From Patagioenas fasciata (lineage: Eukaryota; Chordata; Aves; Columbiformes; Columbidae): a stretch of 64,000 bases of DNA. Both the position numbers and the translations under genes were made by a program. The notes under the pieces were generated by a model, which was not told the DNA's origin, made no database searches, and saw only the letters and a program-made list of their open reading frames with translations. Every line of letters starts with the position of its first letter. The first letter of the stretch is position 1. The stretch spans positions 105,912,398 to 105,976,397 of the forward strand of contig NC_092521.1 of assembly GCF_037038585.1 (NCBI RefSeq), read 5' to 3'. Below, in pieces: positions 23,729-37,100 of the stretch.

Positions 23729-26700
23729 TCAAGTTTGGGCATTCCATTGGAAATGCTATTTCCCCTTTCAACTTGTGTAAAGATAATAAAAAGTTGGAAA
23801 CTTCTTACTAGAGAGTTTATCTTGGCAGCAGCAGAAATGCTCTATGGCAGAATGACTAGTAAAACACAATGCAGGGTAGTGACAGTCAGTGCTAGAAATT
23901 CTGTAGAGAAATCACACCACTAAGCATCCTAATTCTTGTCTTTTGGTGAAAGTGGATGAGAGTGGCACAGACCACTCCTGTTCCCCGAATGACTTAGGAG
24001 ACATACTAAATATAAACAAATGTTGACTAGTGGTATATCCTTTGAACACACCTTAAAAGGGTAGATAAATTTAAAATCACAGGTAAGAAAATTGAGGTAA
24101 CTAAAAGTTAATCAACTTGTCCAGTAATGCATGCAGAGGATGTCAGAGCAAAGATGCAATAGTGGATTTCTTTACGTGGCACAAAGCAAAGCCAACAAAA
24201 GGATTATGATTTAAGTGTACTTTTTATTAAGCAAAAGGAGAGAATTATTCCAAAGTATATATTTTGTACTTAATGGAGACAATACCGCAGTTTTATATAT
24301 TATACAATGATTTTATTTACTCAAGTATACCCAGAAGACTTCACTGGACCTTCAAGCATTGTTCTAATAAAGGCTCATTATGTAAGAAATACAACTTCAT
24401 CTGGCTTGAAGTTAAGCAAAGAAATGCTTCTTTAATTAAGTTATGCAATGATCTTCATTCTTTTTCCTTTATACTTAGAGATGATCCTTAGAGAATTCAA
24501 TGTACCATCATTAAAATTCCTAGACAAAGCAATTTTGTCTCAGACTCAGTAGTTTTGACACACAACCTCAGATGCCTGATTTAAAATGCATGCATCTACA
24601 TCCTCATTCTTAATCAAATTACCCGACTCCTTTTAGCAAACCTCATCAACTTCATTCTCTTCAACTCTTACAAACACATATGTAACATATAAACGAATTA
24701 AAGAAACACAAATCCTCTGCTAACTTGCTTTAAAATCATTGTACTGTTCTCAGTGTCTGACCTTCTCTCTTCCTCCCCTGGGTTCTCATCTCTGCCTAAA
24801 CTGAACATTGTTAAGTGCAACAGTGCACTGACAGTGAGCCGTGGAAACAGGATCATTTGAAATTAATTGTGTATTTCCACAGGTCTAAAGTTTCAGTTAT
24901 TTAACATTTAAGATCCATTTTGGAAAAATCACTGTCTTTGTATAACTTCCTGTCAATAAATTGGGTAATAAAAGCCTTCCTGCTTCAACCTCCTCTCCTC
25001 CAATTCTGAAAATTATGTCATAGGATCTAGATCAGAAATGAACACTTTTAACTGCTTGGAAAAATGTTAGTCACAGAAACATCTCATAAAATTAGCAGTG
25101 CTCAGCTTAGCAAAGTGTCTACACTTGCTTTTTGCAAGTAAAACCCAAAGATTTTACTTTGCTATTTCAGGATGACTTAACTGTTACAAAATCCCACATT
25201 CCACGCCCTTTAACATGCTATGTTGAAAATCTTTGCCTTCACTGTGCTCAAAATTTCATCATCTATGCTTAGGGTGACCTAGATTCAAGATGTTTTTCTA
25301 AATCCACCACCCAGCGGTTAAGATGGTTAAACTACAGTACATAATAACTTCAGCTATGGTATGGAAAACACAGTTTCTAATCTTTGGATCAAATTCTGTA
25401 GCAGATTCTTTTTATTTGCAAAACATTTTATATCCCAGAATCTCTCTGTAACACTAAGCAGAGAAATTCTATAGTGTTACATTACATTACAGCTAACATT
25501 ACATTTTGAAAAGCGATTTTGACTGCAGTGAAGTGTCGCTTGTTACGGCTTTTGAAACTTTCAATTAGTGTTCCCGTTCTCACATGACTTCCTAAAACTC
25601 AAGGATTCGTGCTTGCCATCTAGTGGCTTTGATCTGAATTAGAAGCAATCTATTAATGGCAATGTAGAAATTTGTGTGTGTGCCAAAAGATGGTTGTTTT
25701 AATTTATGGTTATGTTTGAAAAGAAAATAATTGTTCTGGAATTGTACCTGAACTATTACCTCCCAAGCACCCTCTTCCAGCTGAATCACCCTATACTTAG
25801 GTTGTAGTGAGGCTCTGCATTTTATGTTCTTTGCCTGGTTTCATTTATTTTATAGTTTGCGGTATAAAGGAATGTATCTTCAACAAAAGGAGGGGAAAAT
25901 GCTTCCCTCCAAGACAAATACAACCTGTTTCAAGGTGATTCATTTCAAAGATACAAAGTCTTTAGAATTTGTGTTGAACTAAAAGAGAAAAATATCCAAA
26001 ATGTCCGTACTATGCAGAGAATGCAGGGCAGTACTTTACACACAACTTGAAAACAGGGAGAAATAAGCCTCTTTCATTGTGTGAGCTTTCTTTCTAGAAA
26101 TAGTCTATACATTCTGCTCAATTCTCAGAATACCAGTGTGTCCTATTTGGAGTAGAAATCCTCAAAATATCTGTGAAATCCTAAGAGAAAGGTAAACTAC
26201 ATGGCTGGGGACAAGGACATGATCTCAGACGAAGGAATGAGAAGGAGTAAACTGCAGGAAGGGCTGGTCTTCACAGTTTTTATAGACTTGATACAATCAG
26301 TGAGTCTACAGAAAGATCAAACAAGCAGTGCTAGTACGGTCTCCTTTCAAAGTAGAGGAAATGTTTCAACATACCCTCAATGAAACATACACAAACACTT
26401 GCAGTTTGTGGAGCCTCTACAGTTTTCAAAGAACCTCAAATCCAGATCAGAAGATAATTACATGCCTTTGCATTTCCATGGAGATACTCCAATATCTATT
26501 ACACAGAGCATCAAGACAGACACACATAATAATATATACCTGTACTGAAAGAATACTTAAAGTCTCTAAATCCCTTTACTTTAAAAGCCATAAATCCACA
26601 AGGGACTAGAATCTGTCTAAAATTTTGCCTTTCAGTAGTCTTCACATACCTGGCTTTTATGGCAGTTTCTTGCATGTACCAGTATTCCAAAACAACGTTT

Positions 26701-27904
26701 GTGGGAAAAATAAGAGTACACAATTGCAAATGATGGAATTTGATACAATCTTCTCTCACCTACACTCTTTTTTTATTTTTTTTTCCCCCGGGGGGAGGGT
26801 GTGGATAGGGACTAATGTTTATTATTTTCAAAAGTAGTATGATGAAGAGACACTTAAGCAAGTTTAAAAAAGAAGTGCTCTTTACACAAGTATAGATGCC
26901 ACAAAAAAATTTACTAGCACTTGACAAGTTCCGTTCAACTTTTTAATGCACAGTTCATAGCGTTCATCAATAAAACTCATGACAATCTTTTCTCTCATGA
27001 ATGTATGGTATAACATTGCTTTAAAAATACACACAAGGAACTAACAAAATGCACTACCATTCATAAATTTCAAATACCAATGGCTAGGAGGCATGCATTA
27101 ACTGGATATCATCAATTTAAATCTCACTATTTTATCTTCATTTAAGAAAAATTAAACTTCTGATCTGAAAACTCCCCTAAGATTTCATTCTTTCAGTTGA
27201 CTGCAGATAAAACACTTGTAAATAGAAAAAAAAGAGGTGACAGTTTTGTGACCAATATTATATAGGATATGTAGTTACAATATAGAAGTTGACTCTGTTC
27301 CTTTTAAGAACTGGATGCATACATTTCCTGGCTCTTGCAATACAACACATTTTTCTCCACATATGACGTATAACTTTTATGTCATGTTCATAAAACAAAG
27401 CAAAGCCAAACTTAATGCATTTTAAAGAACCTTTCTTACACACTGTAGTTGCTCTTCAGTGAGAAAACATGGTCCCTCCAGTTTGCATCCTTGCAACATC
27501 ACAAAGAAGTAGTATTACAAAATGAAATTAAGTGATATCTTGATTTTAAACTTTTGAATCTGATGTAGTTAAAAAAAAAGTAATACTTGACATTAAGTTT
27601 CAAGATAAATAGATGTCAGGTCTTGGCCATCACTGAGACTTTGAATCCTTCCCAATTTCATGTTTTTTATTTCAGAAGCAATAACAAATAGTAAATTTAT
27701 GGCAGAAGATCCAGAGACGTAGTTCCTATTGCTACTAAAAATATAAAAGAATCATAAGTATAAAAACTGATGCATGGATAGAAAGTTAAGAAACAAGGAC
27801 TAGAAGTTTGCCCACTTTTAATAACTGTAAAAGATGAAACGTAACTTTTAACACAATTTTTTGCAATCCTCTTATTGGCATTTGAAATAAAGCTTTTGAA
27901 AAAT
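23729..27904. other. Intergenic 3' of TRIP13, no gene recognised
   Basis: AT-rich DNA between the solo LTR and the TRIP13 3' end. Open frames of at most 93 codons show no domain. In mammals NKD2 lies beyond TRIP13 on this side; I looked for NKD2 exons, including the EF-hand region, and saw none in this window. Confidence 0.45.
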
Positions 27905-27926
27905 ATGCTGTAATAATTCTTAATTG

Positions 27927-27932
27927 TTTATT
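27927..27932 (-). terminator. TRIP13: Candidate TRIP13 polyadenylation signal
   Basis: AATAAA on the minus strand, about 150 nt past the TRIP13 stop codon. It is the first canonical hexamer after the stop, so cleavage near 27,905-27,915 would give a short 3' UTR. Longer 3' UTRs ending at later hexamers (for example near 26,820) cannot be excluded. Confidence 0.5.
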
Positions 27933-28079
27933 AATGAATGTTTTGAAAAACCTATATTAGGCATTCCAGGTTAAGGTGTTGACAATTGATTTTACAGATG
28001 CATAGAAGCTGCACAGTTTATATGAAGAATACATAGTTTTCAGTGTTAACAATACAGATAACTCCAAAACAGTAGAGGG

Positions 28080-28175
28080 TCACACACAGTCTGCAAGTTT
28101 CTTTCTTTCTTCAAACTGCTTGTCTACTGCAAGTGAAAGAGCCTGAAGAAATGTTGTCATTGTAACACTGGGGGA
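28080..28175 (-). CDS. TRIP13: TRIP13 exon 13 (terminal, with stop)
   Basis: Residues 402-432 and TGA at 28,080-28,082, with [20 protein letters not shown] then DCV-stop. Acceptor TTTCAG|TCC. Confidence 0.96.
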   Translation of the reverse strand, partial: SPSVTMTTFLQALSLAVDKQFEERKKLADCV

Positions 28176-31100
28176 CTGAAAATAAGAGAACATTTTGTTA
28201 GTCATACTACAGTAACAGGCATACACAATAATTTACATACAAATCACAGTATTTCAAAGAGAAATATTTGACTGCTATGTTACAAAATTTTCAAAATGCT
28301 ACAAACCAGAAAACTGCAAATTTATTTTAAAGCAGCTAGCACTGTAAAGTCAAAGTCAAACTATGCAAAGTCTTAGATCAATTACTATTATTGTGCATAT
28401 GCTTCAAAAAGTTTTTAAACAATTTAATATTATTTATAAAGTGACAGAGGGTTTTCCTTCAGCCAGAAATTATCAGAGAACCAACATTAATGTTCTGTCA
28501 CAACATTTAATTAAAAGTAGAATGCTGTTGGACAGCTAAATCCCACCCATCTTTTTCACTCTCGTTTTAAATTATGGGCAGCATAAAATTGTTTCAGACT
28601 ACAAAGCTACAGAAACAGTGCAATTTAGATTAAAGGGGGGTTTAGGTCCAATCTTTTACTTCAGGCAGTGTCAAAATGTCTTCCTACCTGTCTCAAAACC
28701 AAACTAAAATATAACTAACAGAATAAACTTACTTGAATGTAATAAACTTACTTGAATATAAAGTGCATGTGCTAGGAAAGGAAGTTTTCTCAGGACTCTG
28801 CCACTAAGGCCTTCACTTCTTCTATAGTAAAATAGAGACAAGTGCTGATTAAATACTAAATATCCACTCTTAAAAGAAGAGCTTTTCTTTTTCTATGTTT
28901 CTCTTATAAATTGTTGTAAAAAAACTAGAATCACAATTCAGCAGGCCACCTGCAGTACTTTTAGCAGAAGTAGGAAATGAACAGACAACTTCAGCCTATG
29001 AAAGGCTATACAGTAGAGAAAAGCAAGCAAGAGTACAGAAATAGCTTAGTCACATTTGCCTGCCAAAGCTTCCTTGATGCCCATAACATCACTGTGGCAC
29101 AGCTCATTAATTTGGAGGAATGTCTACACTGAAAGGGTGTGGTACAGATATTATCTTCCATCCACTCTTAGAAGGACTTGAAAAGTTTATTTTGAAGGCT
29201 GGTCCTCACGTCTACTGCTTATCTCCTTCTTTCCCCAATTTACACACAGCTTCCTCTACCTTACCTACTTGATAAATGCTTCTGTCCCCTCCCAGCACCA
29301 CCTGTGTATGTAGAACCCGAAATTCTATGCCTGGAAAAACTTACTTCTGCTTCACTCCCTACTGGTTAAGTTTGCACACTTCAGGAACAGAAGGAAAACA
29401 CACTTTCCTGACTTTATGAATGTTATTTTATTTTGTTTCCTAGGCACCAGCACTTCAGAAAAAAAATACTGCTTGATATTGTGAATATGATTTTTTTTAT
29501 TGTTTCAAGAATTCTTACGCTGCAGTGAAAAACTATTTGGTCTACTAGTATACTCAGCAAATAGTAACACTCTCCATTTACACTTCACTCCTTTCCTCTT
29601 TGCTTCTGTTCACTTATATCTTGATGCTAAAAACTGACTTAGTAGATTGCAAGGCATTCCAAGGCACTTTTTAGCTTTGGCCTTAATTCCTGCTAATTTC
29701 CACTAAACTGCATTACAATCCACTGAAATTTACAGCATCTCACTAATCCAGCCAGTAATTTGTCAAGAGTACTTCAAAGGGCAGAGCAGAAACCAGAAGC
29801 AGTACTAGGACAAGCCAGATCTGAGACTAAGAATTGTTGGCAAACCCTGATTGCCTCCACTTTTTGTAACCTGAAAGGCTTTGCACTAACCCTAACAGAA
29901 AAATATCAGAATATTTCAGAACTCTAGTTGTTATGAAATTTCATCACTTTCACACATCATTCCACAACTCATTTTATTTATATATATATATACACACACA
30001 CATATATATAATAAGTAGAATTTCAGAATCTTACCTTGAGATTTCTTTTAGTATAAGGCTTAACCTTGACACATTATTTTCTATGAAGCCTATCATCTCT
30101 AGCTCTCTGAGTGTCAGGAGCTGCTGTCGAGGATATATTATTTGACACTAGAAAGAAGAGTTATACAGTGTTGTATGAAAAATTTAAATATGTTCAGAAT
30201 TAAATGCTACAGAAAGAGTGAAAATATTTCTGTGGATTTATTATTTAGGAAGTATTATTAAAATGTCAAATATATTAAAATAGGACATTTCACAATGTAG
30301 CTTTCAAAATATTACCTTCATCAGTTCTTCCAAGCAAGAAAGGTATATTCTAAATATTGCTGCAGTGGATGGAGGTCCAATGTATTGCTTTATGTCAGCC
30401 CTGTCTACAAAGGCCATGTCGATTTTCTCTGTAATATTTGAAGTAGTCAGGATAACTACATTGGGATGCCTTCAAGACAAAAGTAGATTTTCAGGTCACA
30501 TATAGAAGAATTAATTCCTTTTGTGACTGGCAGATCGATACCTTCCTTCTTATGACTCAAACCATATTATCTAATAGTCACATCATACTTGTCAGTCAGA
30601 AATTAAATTATCTGAAGCTCTTGGCCAATTATCACCTACCTATTTCAACGCATAATCTCTTCCAGCTTTTTCTCAAGTGTCCATATTTTCTCTAACCCTA
30701 TTTTAGAAGTGAATATACATTAACTATCTAGAGCCTACTGGGACAGCTTCTGCCACAAAAAAAAAAATGAAAAGGAGGCTCATAAATTTGAACCTTTAAT
30801 CTACATGTTTTCCATTTAAATTCAGTAGGAAGTATATAGTTTAACAGGCAACGGGACACATTCTAACTGCGGATGACATTGGAGTGAGCTTAAAAGAGAA
30901 TTAACATCTCCTTCCTCTAACAAATACTGCAAGAACATTCATAACCATAGCTAATTTTAGATGAAGCCTGTGAACTTGTACATATGAATAAGCCACTTTT
31001 ATTAGCCGCAAGACAGGGCACCTTTCCTTCTGTGAAGAGTTAACTATCCCCAAAAAGGGGGAGGAAGTGGCAGAAATAAAAGAAGATAAACCCATAAAAT

Positions 31101-34100
31101 AAATTAAAAAATAAGATAAATCCAGCAGGTAAAGTGGATCAAGAATCATCAAAGATTGCTTCTATGCCATGTGTTGTGCAAGTCTGACATCCAGAAGCTG
31201 TAAACAATGCATGAATTCTTCATTGATCTCATTCTTTTCCCTCCAAGCAGATATCATGACCATTTGTCCTGTATCTTTGCCTAGCTTCAAAGGAAGTATA
31301 TCATCTGTAGATCTGATTGCTCACTTAGTTACATGCAAAATATCCTGTTGGATTACTCATCTCATTTCACAACTAGCACCATTAACAAAGAATAGTTGAC
31401 TAACCAATTTGGTTTAGTATTCCAAGTAGGAATTAAGATTTAGCAGGCATCCTGAAATTGTCAATTACATTTTACTGTTGCAGTAATATGATTTTACCTT
31501 TTAATCTGATCTATTTGTGTCAGTACAGCATTCACCACACGAATAGCATCTGAAGGCTCTGTGCCTGCCTTGAAGGCACTGCGGGCTGCTGTGAGGCTTT
31601 CTACCTACAAAAAAACCCAAACAAACGAACCAAAAAAGGAACAAAAAAAATATCACCAAACACCAAAAAAACCCTACAAAAGTCTGCACATCCAGAGTGC
31701 TGGCAGCAAGCAAATAACCCAAACGATACACCTTCAAAACCTTGTGTCTGATATCTAAAACTTCATCTTTAAACTCTTTTGTTAAGTAGGAATTCGTATG
31801 GAAAGAAAAAGGAATGTCAAAGAAACAAAGTGTAATGAGAGAAATTCCTGTTTAGGCACCAGAATGGAGGCTGTTTCTCATTTTAATTAAATTTTGGGAG
31901 GGGGACACACACAGACACCAGAGTAATAAATACAATGAACTTAGAATAAGCTTCCCCATAGGAATTCCAATATAACAAAGCTGATGAGGTACACACAAAG
32001 TTGCTTATGAATGTAAGCCTGAAGAGAATCTAGACAACGGACTCAAGCATAATAATGCTTTTTAGAGCTTTACAACATACGTAAGAGCACAATTAATATA
32101 AATCTAGGCTACTCTGAAGTTTAAAACAATACTCCACTTGGAAACACACAGTGGCAAGGGAAGTTCTACCAAGATAGGTTTTACTTCATTTTCAGCTGGA
32201 ATGTGCCTTTTAAATCACACTGTGTTTCTCCCAAATCTGCAGCAATAAAGATTAAAGTTTACTCTTCTGGAGAAAGTTATGTAACTTGTGAAAAGCATAA
32301 ATATGCTTTTATTGTTCTTTGTGAATGAGTATTACCACATTTCCCTCCCATCAATTTACTTTGTTACTTTTTATGTACATCAATGGTATTAGAATCATAC
32401 CTCGTCAATCAGTACAAATACAAGAGCATCTTTGTCATCAATTAATTCTTGAATCTTCTGGAACATCTTGGTTACAAGCTTGCCACTCTGGGAAGACACC
32501 ATACGCGTATTATTTCCTTATCACACAACTTTCCATGCCTTACCATATTTAAAGATGGAAATACTTGTTTTTTAAAGCAACTTTCTAATATACTTTCTCT
32601 TTCAGGATTCCCAAACACATTCATTATTCTGACTAATCTGTGGTGTACACACGTTTTATGAAACAAGCTCAATAGTAACAGTATAATTTCTAAATCGCAA
32701 CGTCTACTTAATTTGCTACATCAATACATACCTCAGAAAACCATTTTGAGAAAAGGCTATGGCTGTTTATCTCAATTAACTGTCCATACCTATACCTAAA
32801 GTACAAAGGGAAAAAAAATATCAACTCCATTGTAAATAAAATTCAGCGATATTCACTTCTGCAGGTCTCGTTCCCTACATTTCAACTCTGGAATTCTGGG
32901 AATTAGTACTTTAAATTACTTACTTTCAAAAACATAATACCTGTTTTGAGTTTGTCATTTCCAGAAATGCATCTCACTAGAAAACTTTATACTAAATTGC
33001 TATCAGAATTCCTTCATTAGAACAGGTGTTATTTAAATATAGTTTAAATAACAGTTACCATAATAATGGCCTCATTCTTCTGTTCATGGAAGACTTTGTT
33101 CAGTATGGCAAGAAAACATATAAAAGGATGAGGCTTATTTACTTAGCTCTGCATGGATATCCTTAGGACAAAATAACCACATATTATATAGCCCGCGTTT
33201 ATCATAAATTCAGCTTGGGATAGAGTCAGATCACTCCAATAAGTAAATATTATTCATATTACACCTAGTATTTTATATAACATCTATTTTTTTAATATAA
33301 ATTGGTGAAGGTGCTATGTAGTTTAAGGCTAATTCTCATTACTTGTCTGATATACAGACTGACCTCTGCAGACTGTGGCAGACAATCCAAGTACAAAACA
33401 AATTGTTTACATAATCACTACTTCATAAAAATAGGCTTTCTTGAACATGAAGATACAAATAGCAGGTTTGATACTCTGTGATCCTTTGTCCTTTATTATT
33501 CCTTGGCATACAACGTGAGCACAAACTAATGACTGGAATTTTACATACCTGGGCACAATTAATTACACATTTTAAAGGCATTAGAATATCCTAACCAGTG
33601 TCTCTATCAGATCAATTTTATTGCTAGCCAAGCGCACTACAAAGGAACTATAAACATTAGTACTTAGCACCAGTTACTTGAAATAAAATATTAAATCTTT
33701 AGGCTATTGAAAAAGAACAATTAAAAATAGTAAACGAAAGTGAAAAACTTCCAAATATGGTCACCTGTGTGACAGTCGAATCGTCAGCTTCTGAGCCAAT
33801 GCTTTACAGAGGGAGGTTTTGCCAGTTCCAGGAGGGCCTGGTTTGAAATCAAATCCATACATTACACAGAATCTGCAACATGTTAATGACATGCAACGTA
33901 TTTTTAACTGTTCTATTTCATTACAGCACTAATTGCAGAATAAAATGCAGCAGACAAATACCAGAGTATTTTCAGAAGATTGCTTACCCCACTACAGTCC
34001 TAGAGCTGAGCTCTGAATTTATATAATTTTCAATTATTAGTATAGTTAGTGTAATGGCTTATATGCAGACATCATAAAGTTAAAATACTCAACAGCAACA

Positions 34101-37100
34101 GAAGCAGAGTGTATCACCCTAGCAGGGATGGCACTTATTAGCATTCTCAAAAATCAGTGTTATGCTTAAACTTTTATCTTCCTGAAACAAACTCTTCTAA
34201 CATGCAATACAGAAACACATCATGCCCAGTTTGATCAGCTGTCCACTTTTTCAGAAATCTCTAACTTGGGGCAACCCAAAGCATCTTAGGAAGTATGCTC
34301 TGGGACAAGTCTTTTGGATCTGGCTTGACACACTATGGAAGAGCCACACAGACTTTCTCCAAACAGACAAGAACAAGAATAGTTAAACACAGTATGAATG
34401 TATAGACGATGTGTGGATGATAAACAAACTGATAACATCAACAAGATGAGAGTGCTTTCATTCAAAACCAGTACTGCCATTTTAGCACAAGTGTATCTTG
34501 CACCACAACAGCTGTAGATTACTCAGTATTAACTTCTTTATGATCACAATAATGAGTTTATTACTAACATTAAATACATGTATCATAAATATATTAACAG
34601 TCTTTTAGACAAACAAAAACATCCTGCAGCTTCTACTGATAAATAGCAATAACTTAAGTATAACCAACGCTCATAACAAACATTTCCACTATGACCTTTT
34701 ATTTTTGAATACCAGTCTTGATGACAAAATTGTGATTAAACAATGGCAAACTGTATTTTGCAAGAAAATCAATTCAGTTGATGTGACCTCGTTTATGGTA
34801 TAACCTCCACAATAAGCTAAGACTGACTGAAGGTTACAGTTTCACTAAAATAGTACAATAACAACTAAATTAGCAAAAGTACTGTCTTCACACTTGGCAA
34901 CAGATCACACAATGTTAAAAATACAACACACAGATTGATTTCCTCATTTCCTCAAAAGTTTTTATAAATCCATAAAAAATTTTTAATACTGCAATAGGAC
35001 TGTAACTAATACATAGCTCCTAATGTCCTAATTTCCATTATTTTTGCACTTTATCTAAAACAAGCAATAATACAACTTAAAAATGAAAATTAAAAAAAAA
35101 CAAATATTGTCACTATATTATCAATCAATTGCAGGAATTTAAATTCCTGCAAAACATAGTGCATGTGAATTTTGATTTGATTCTGACATTACATTCGATC
35201 TAAATGCATGTTATGGAGAGAATCTTTTTGATCATCTAATCTCACTACACAGAAGTGTGATACAAGTTTTTCCAGAAGGAAGGTATAACCAGATAGACAA
35301 TGAATCTACTTGATTTAAGACAGATCATTTTTACCATGTAGCAAAACAACTCTGTTCCACGATATCAGGTTGCTGTCAACATTTTTGTCAGAAAACAGTA
35401 ATGTTGTCGCCACATAATCAAGTAACTAATTGAAGAGAAGAAAAAGAAATACACGAATTAGAGACATATCAGCAAATACACTTACAAATAGAAGCAGTCT
35501 CCTAATTGTGTCCATCAAGTACTCTTAACAAAAAAAGAACTGGCCTCATGTCTTTTAGTCATAGGCAAATTTTCTTTCTGTAAAGATTGGAAATTAATTT
35601 CCTTTCTGTCCTCAGGAAAAAGAATAGCATGTACCAGGCACAAATGGAGGTCCAGAACTTTTACATGAATAAATGAAATGCTTTAAGGAAGTGAAATTAT
35701 TTTCATTTTCCATTGTCCAACTTATAGTGTGTCTTTAAAACACAAGCTGCCCAAGCACAGAGAGTCGAATACTCAGACTGCAGGTCCTGCTTAGATGTTG
35801 TACAGCTATACAGTTGTTGAGTTTGTTGTAGTAAACCCACCAAAAAAAGCATCTCCTGTCACATTTTAGTTCCTTTCTGCTGAAACATTTGTATCAGGTA
35901 CTGTAAGGAATTTGTAGATTGGTCATCCTTCCAAATAAGGTAAGTTGCTTGTACTTCCCTGAATGCTTGCTTCTAAACATAACGCTACTTCCTTTTAGAA
36001 CTAGAGTTAGGAAGCAGAGAAATCTTTCAACAAAATGAATATGAACTTCAGGTGCAACTCTATACTGATTATTACCTATAATAACAGCTGAATAACAGCC
36101 TATTATTTTCTGTTTCTATTACCTGTAATATGCTGTTGATCCATACGCGTTAAGAGGACAACAAAATAGCCCTCCTGCAATATCTCATGCCCAAGATGGA
36201 GCAATTACACAACAGCAAAAAAAACCCTGCACTTCATCCAGCACATTTTTCAATATTATATTGACACTGACTGTACTATTTTGAAAATTCAGAGCAACTA
36301 TTTCAGAGTCTGTAGAACCCAACCATATCCAGCCAGGTCCATGGTTTAAGGAATAAACATTCACCACAATCACTTTTACAGAAGTTATGGAGTTAAAATT
36401 TTAGTCATTAAAAGCTACCACTTGTTTCTACTAACAAACACTTCAAGTCAACAGCAAGCAACTTGCTGTTAATTAGTACATCAGTAACTCTAATTAGTCT
36501 TGTCATTTCACAGATGATTTGGAAAGCAGTTCCATAAATTAGGCAAATGTTGATGTGTTAACTGATGTTTACCTTATAAATGAAAAAGTACAATCACTGG
36601 ATATTTTGCTTTACTATAGATAAAAAGACTTAACTATAAAGACTTAAGTGAGAATACTGTATCTATGGTATCATAAACAAGTTAATGAACACTTTTAGTG
36701 ATTTACTTTCTTCAGTTAGCTTACTGCAAGGTAACAAGAGTACCAATAGGAGGGAAGTACTACAAGTACAGCTGATAGCAATACACTTCTCTTTTAGGGA
36801 CAGCAAGCCACCAAAATTGCCTTATCCTTAAAAAACCTCACACCAATGACACAGCAGATCTTTTGGGGCCTATACAGTGGAGAAATAGAGAACTGATTTT
36901 GAAGAATGCTGCATACATTTTTTCTAAGTCTCTTTGAAGTTACTTTTTTTCCACCAATTTTATTTTCCCCTTCTAGAAAAACACGCAATTAATGAGCCTT
37001 AAAACAAGGTGCCAGATTTTAATAAAGTGCATTTCTACCCTATCCTACAGAACATTCATTGGTTACTTCATGCAGGCTGATTAATATGTCTAAAGCAAAA

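Noticed and set aside
1-27900. Expected NKD2 exons (next gene beyond TRIP13 in mammals)
   Set aside because: No EF-hand or His-rich tail coding stretch seen on the minus strand, so the gene, if present, lies outside the window.
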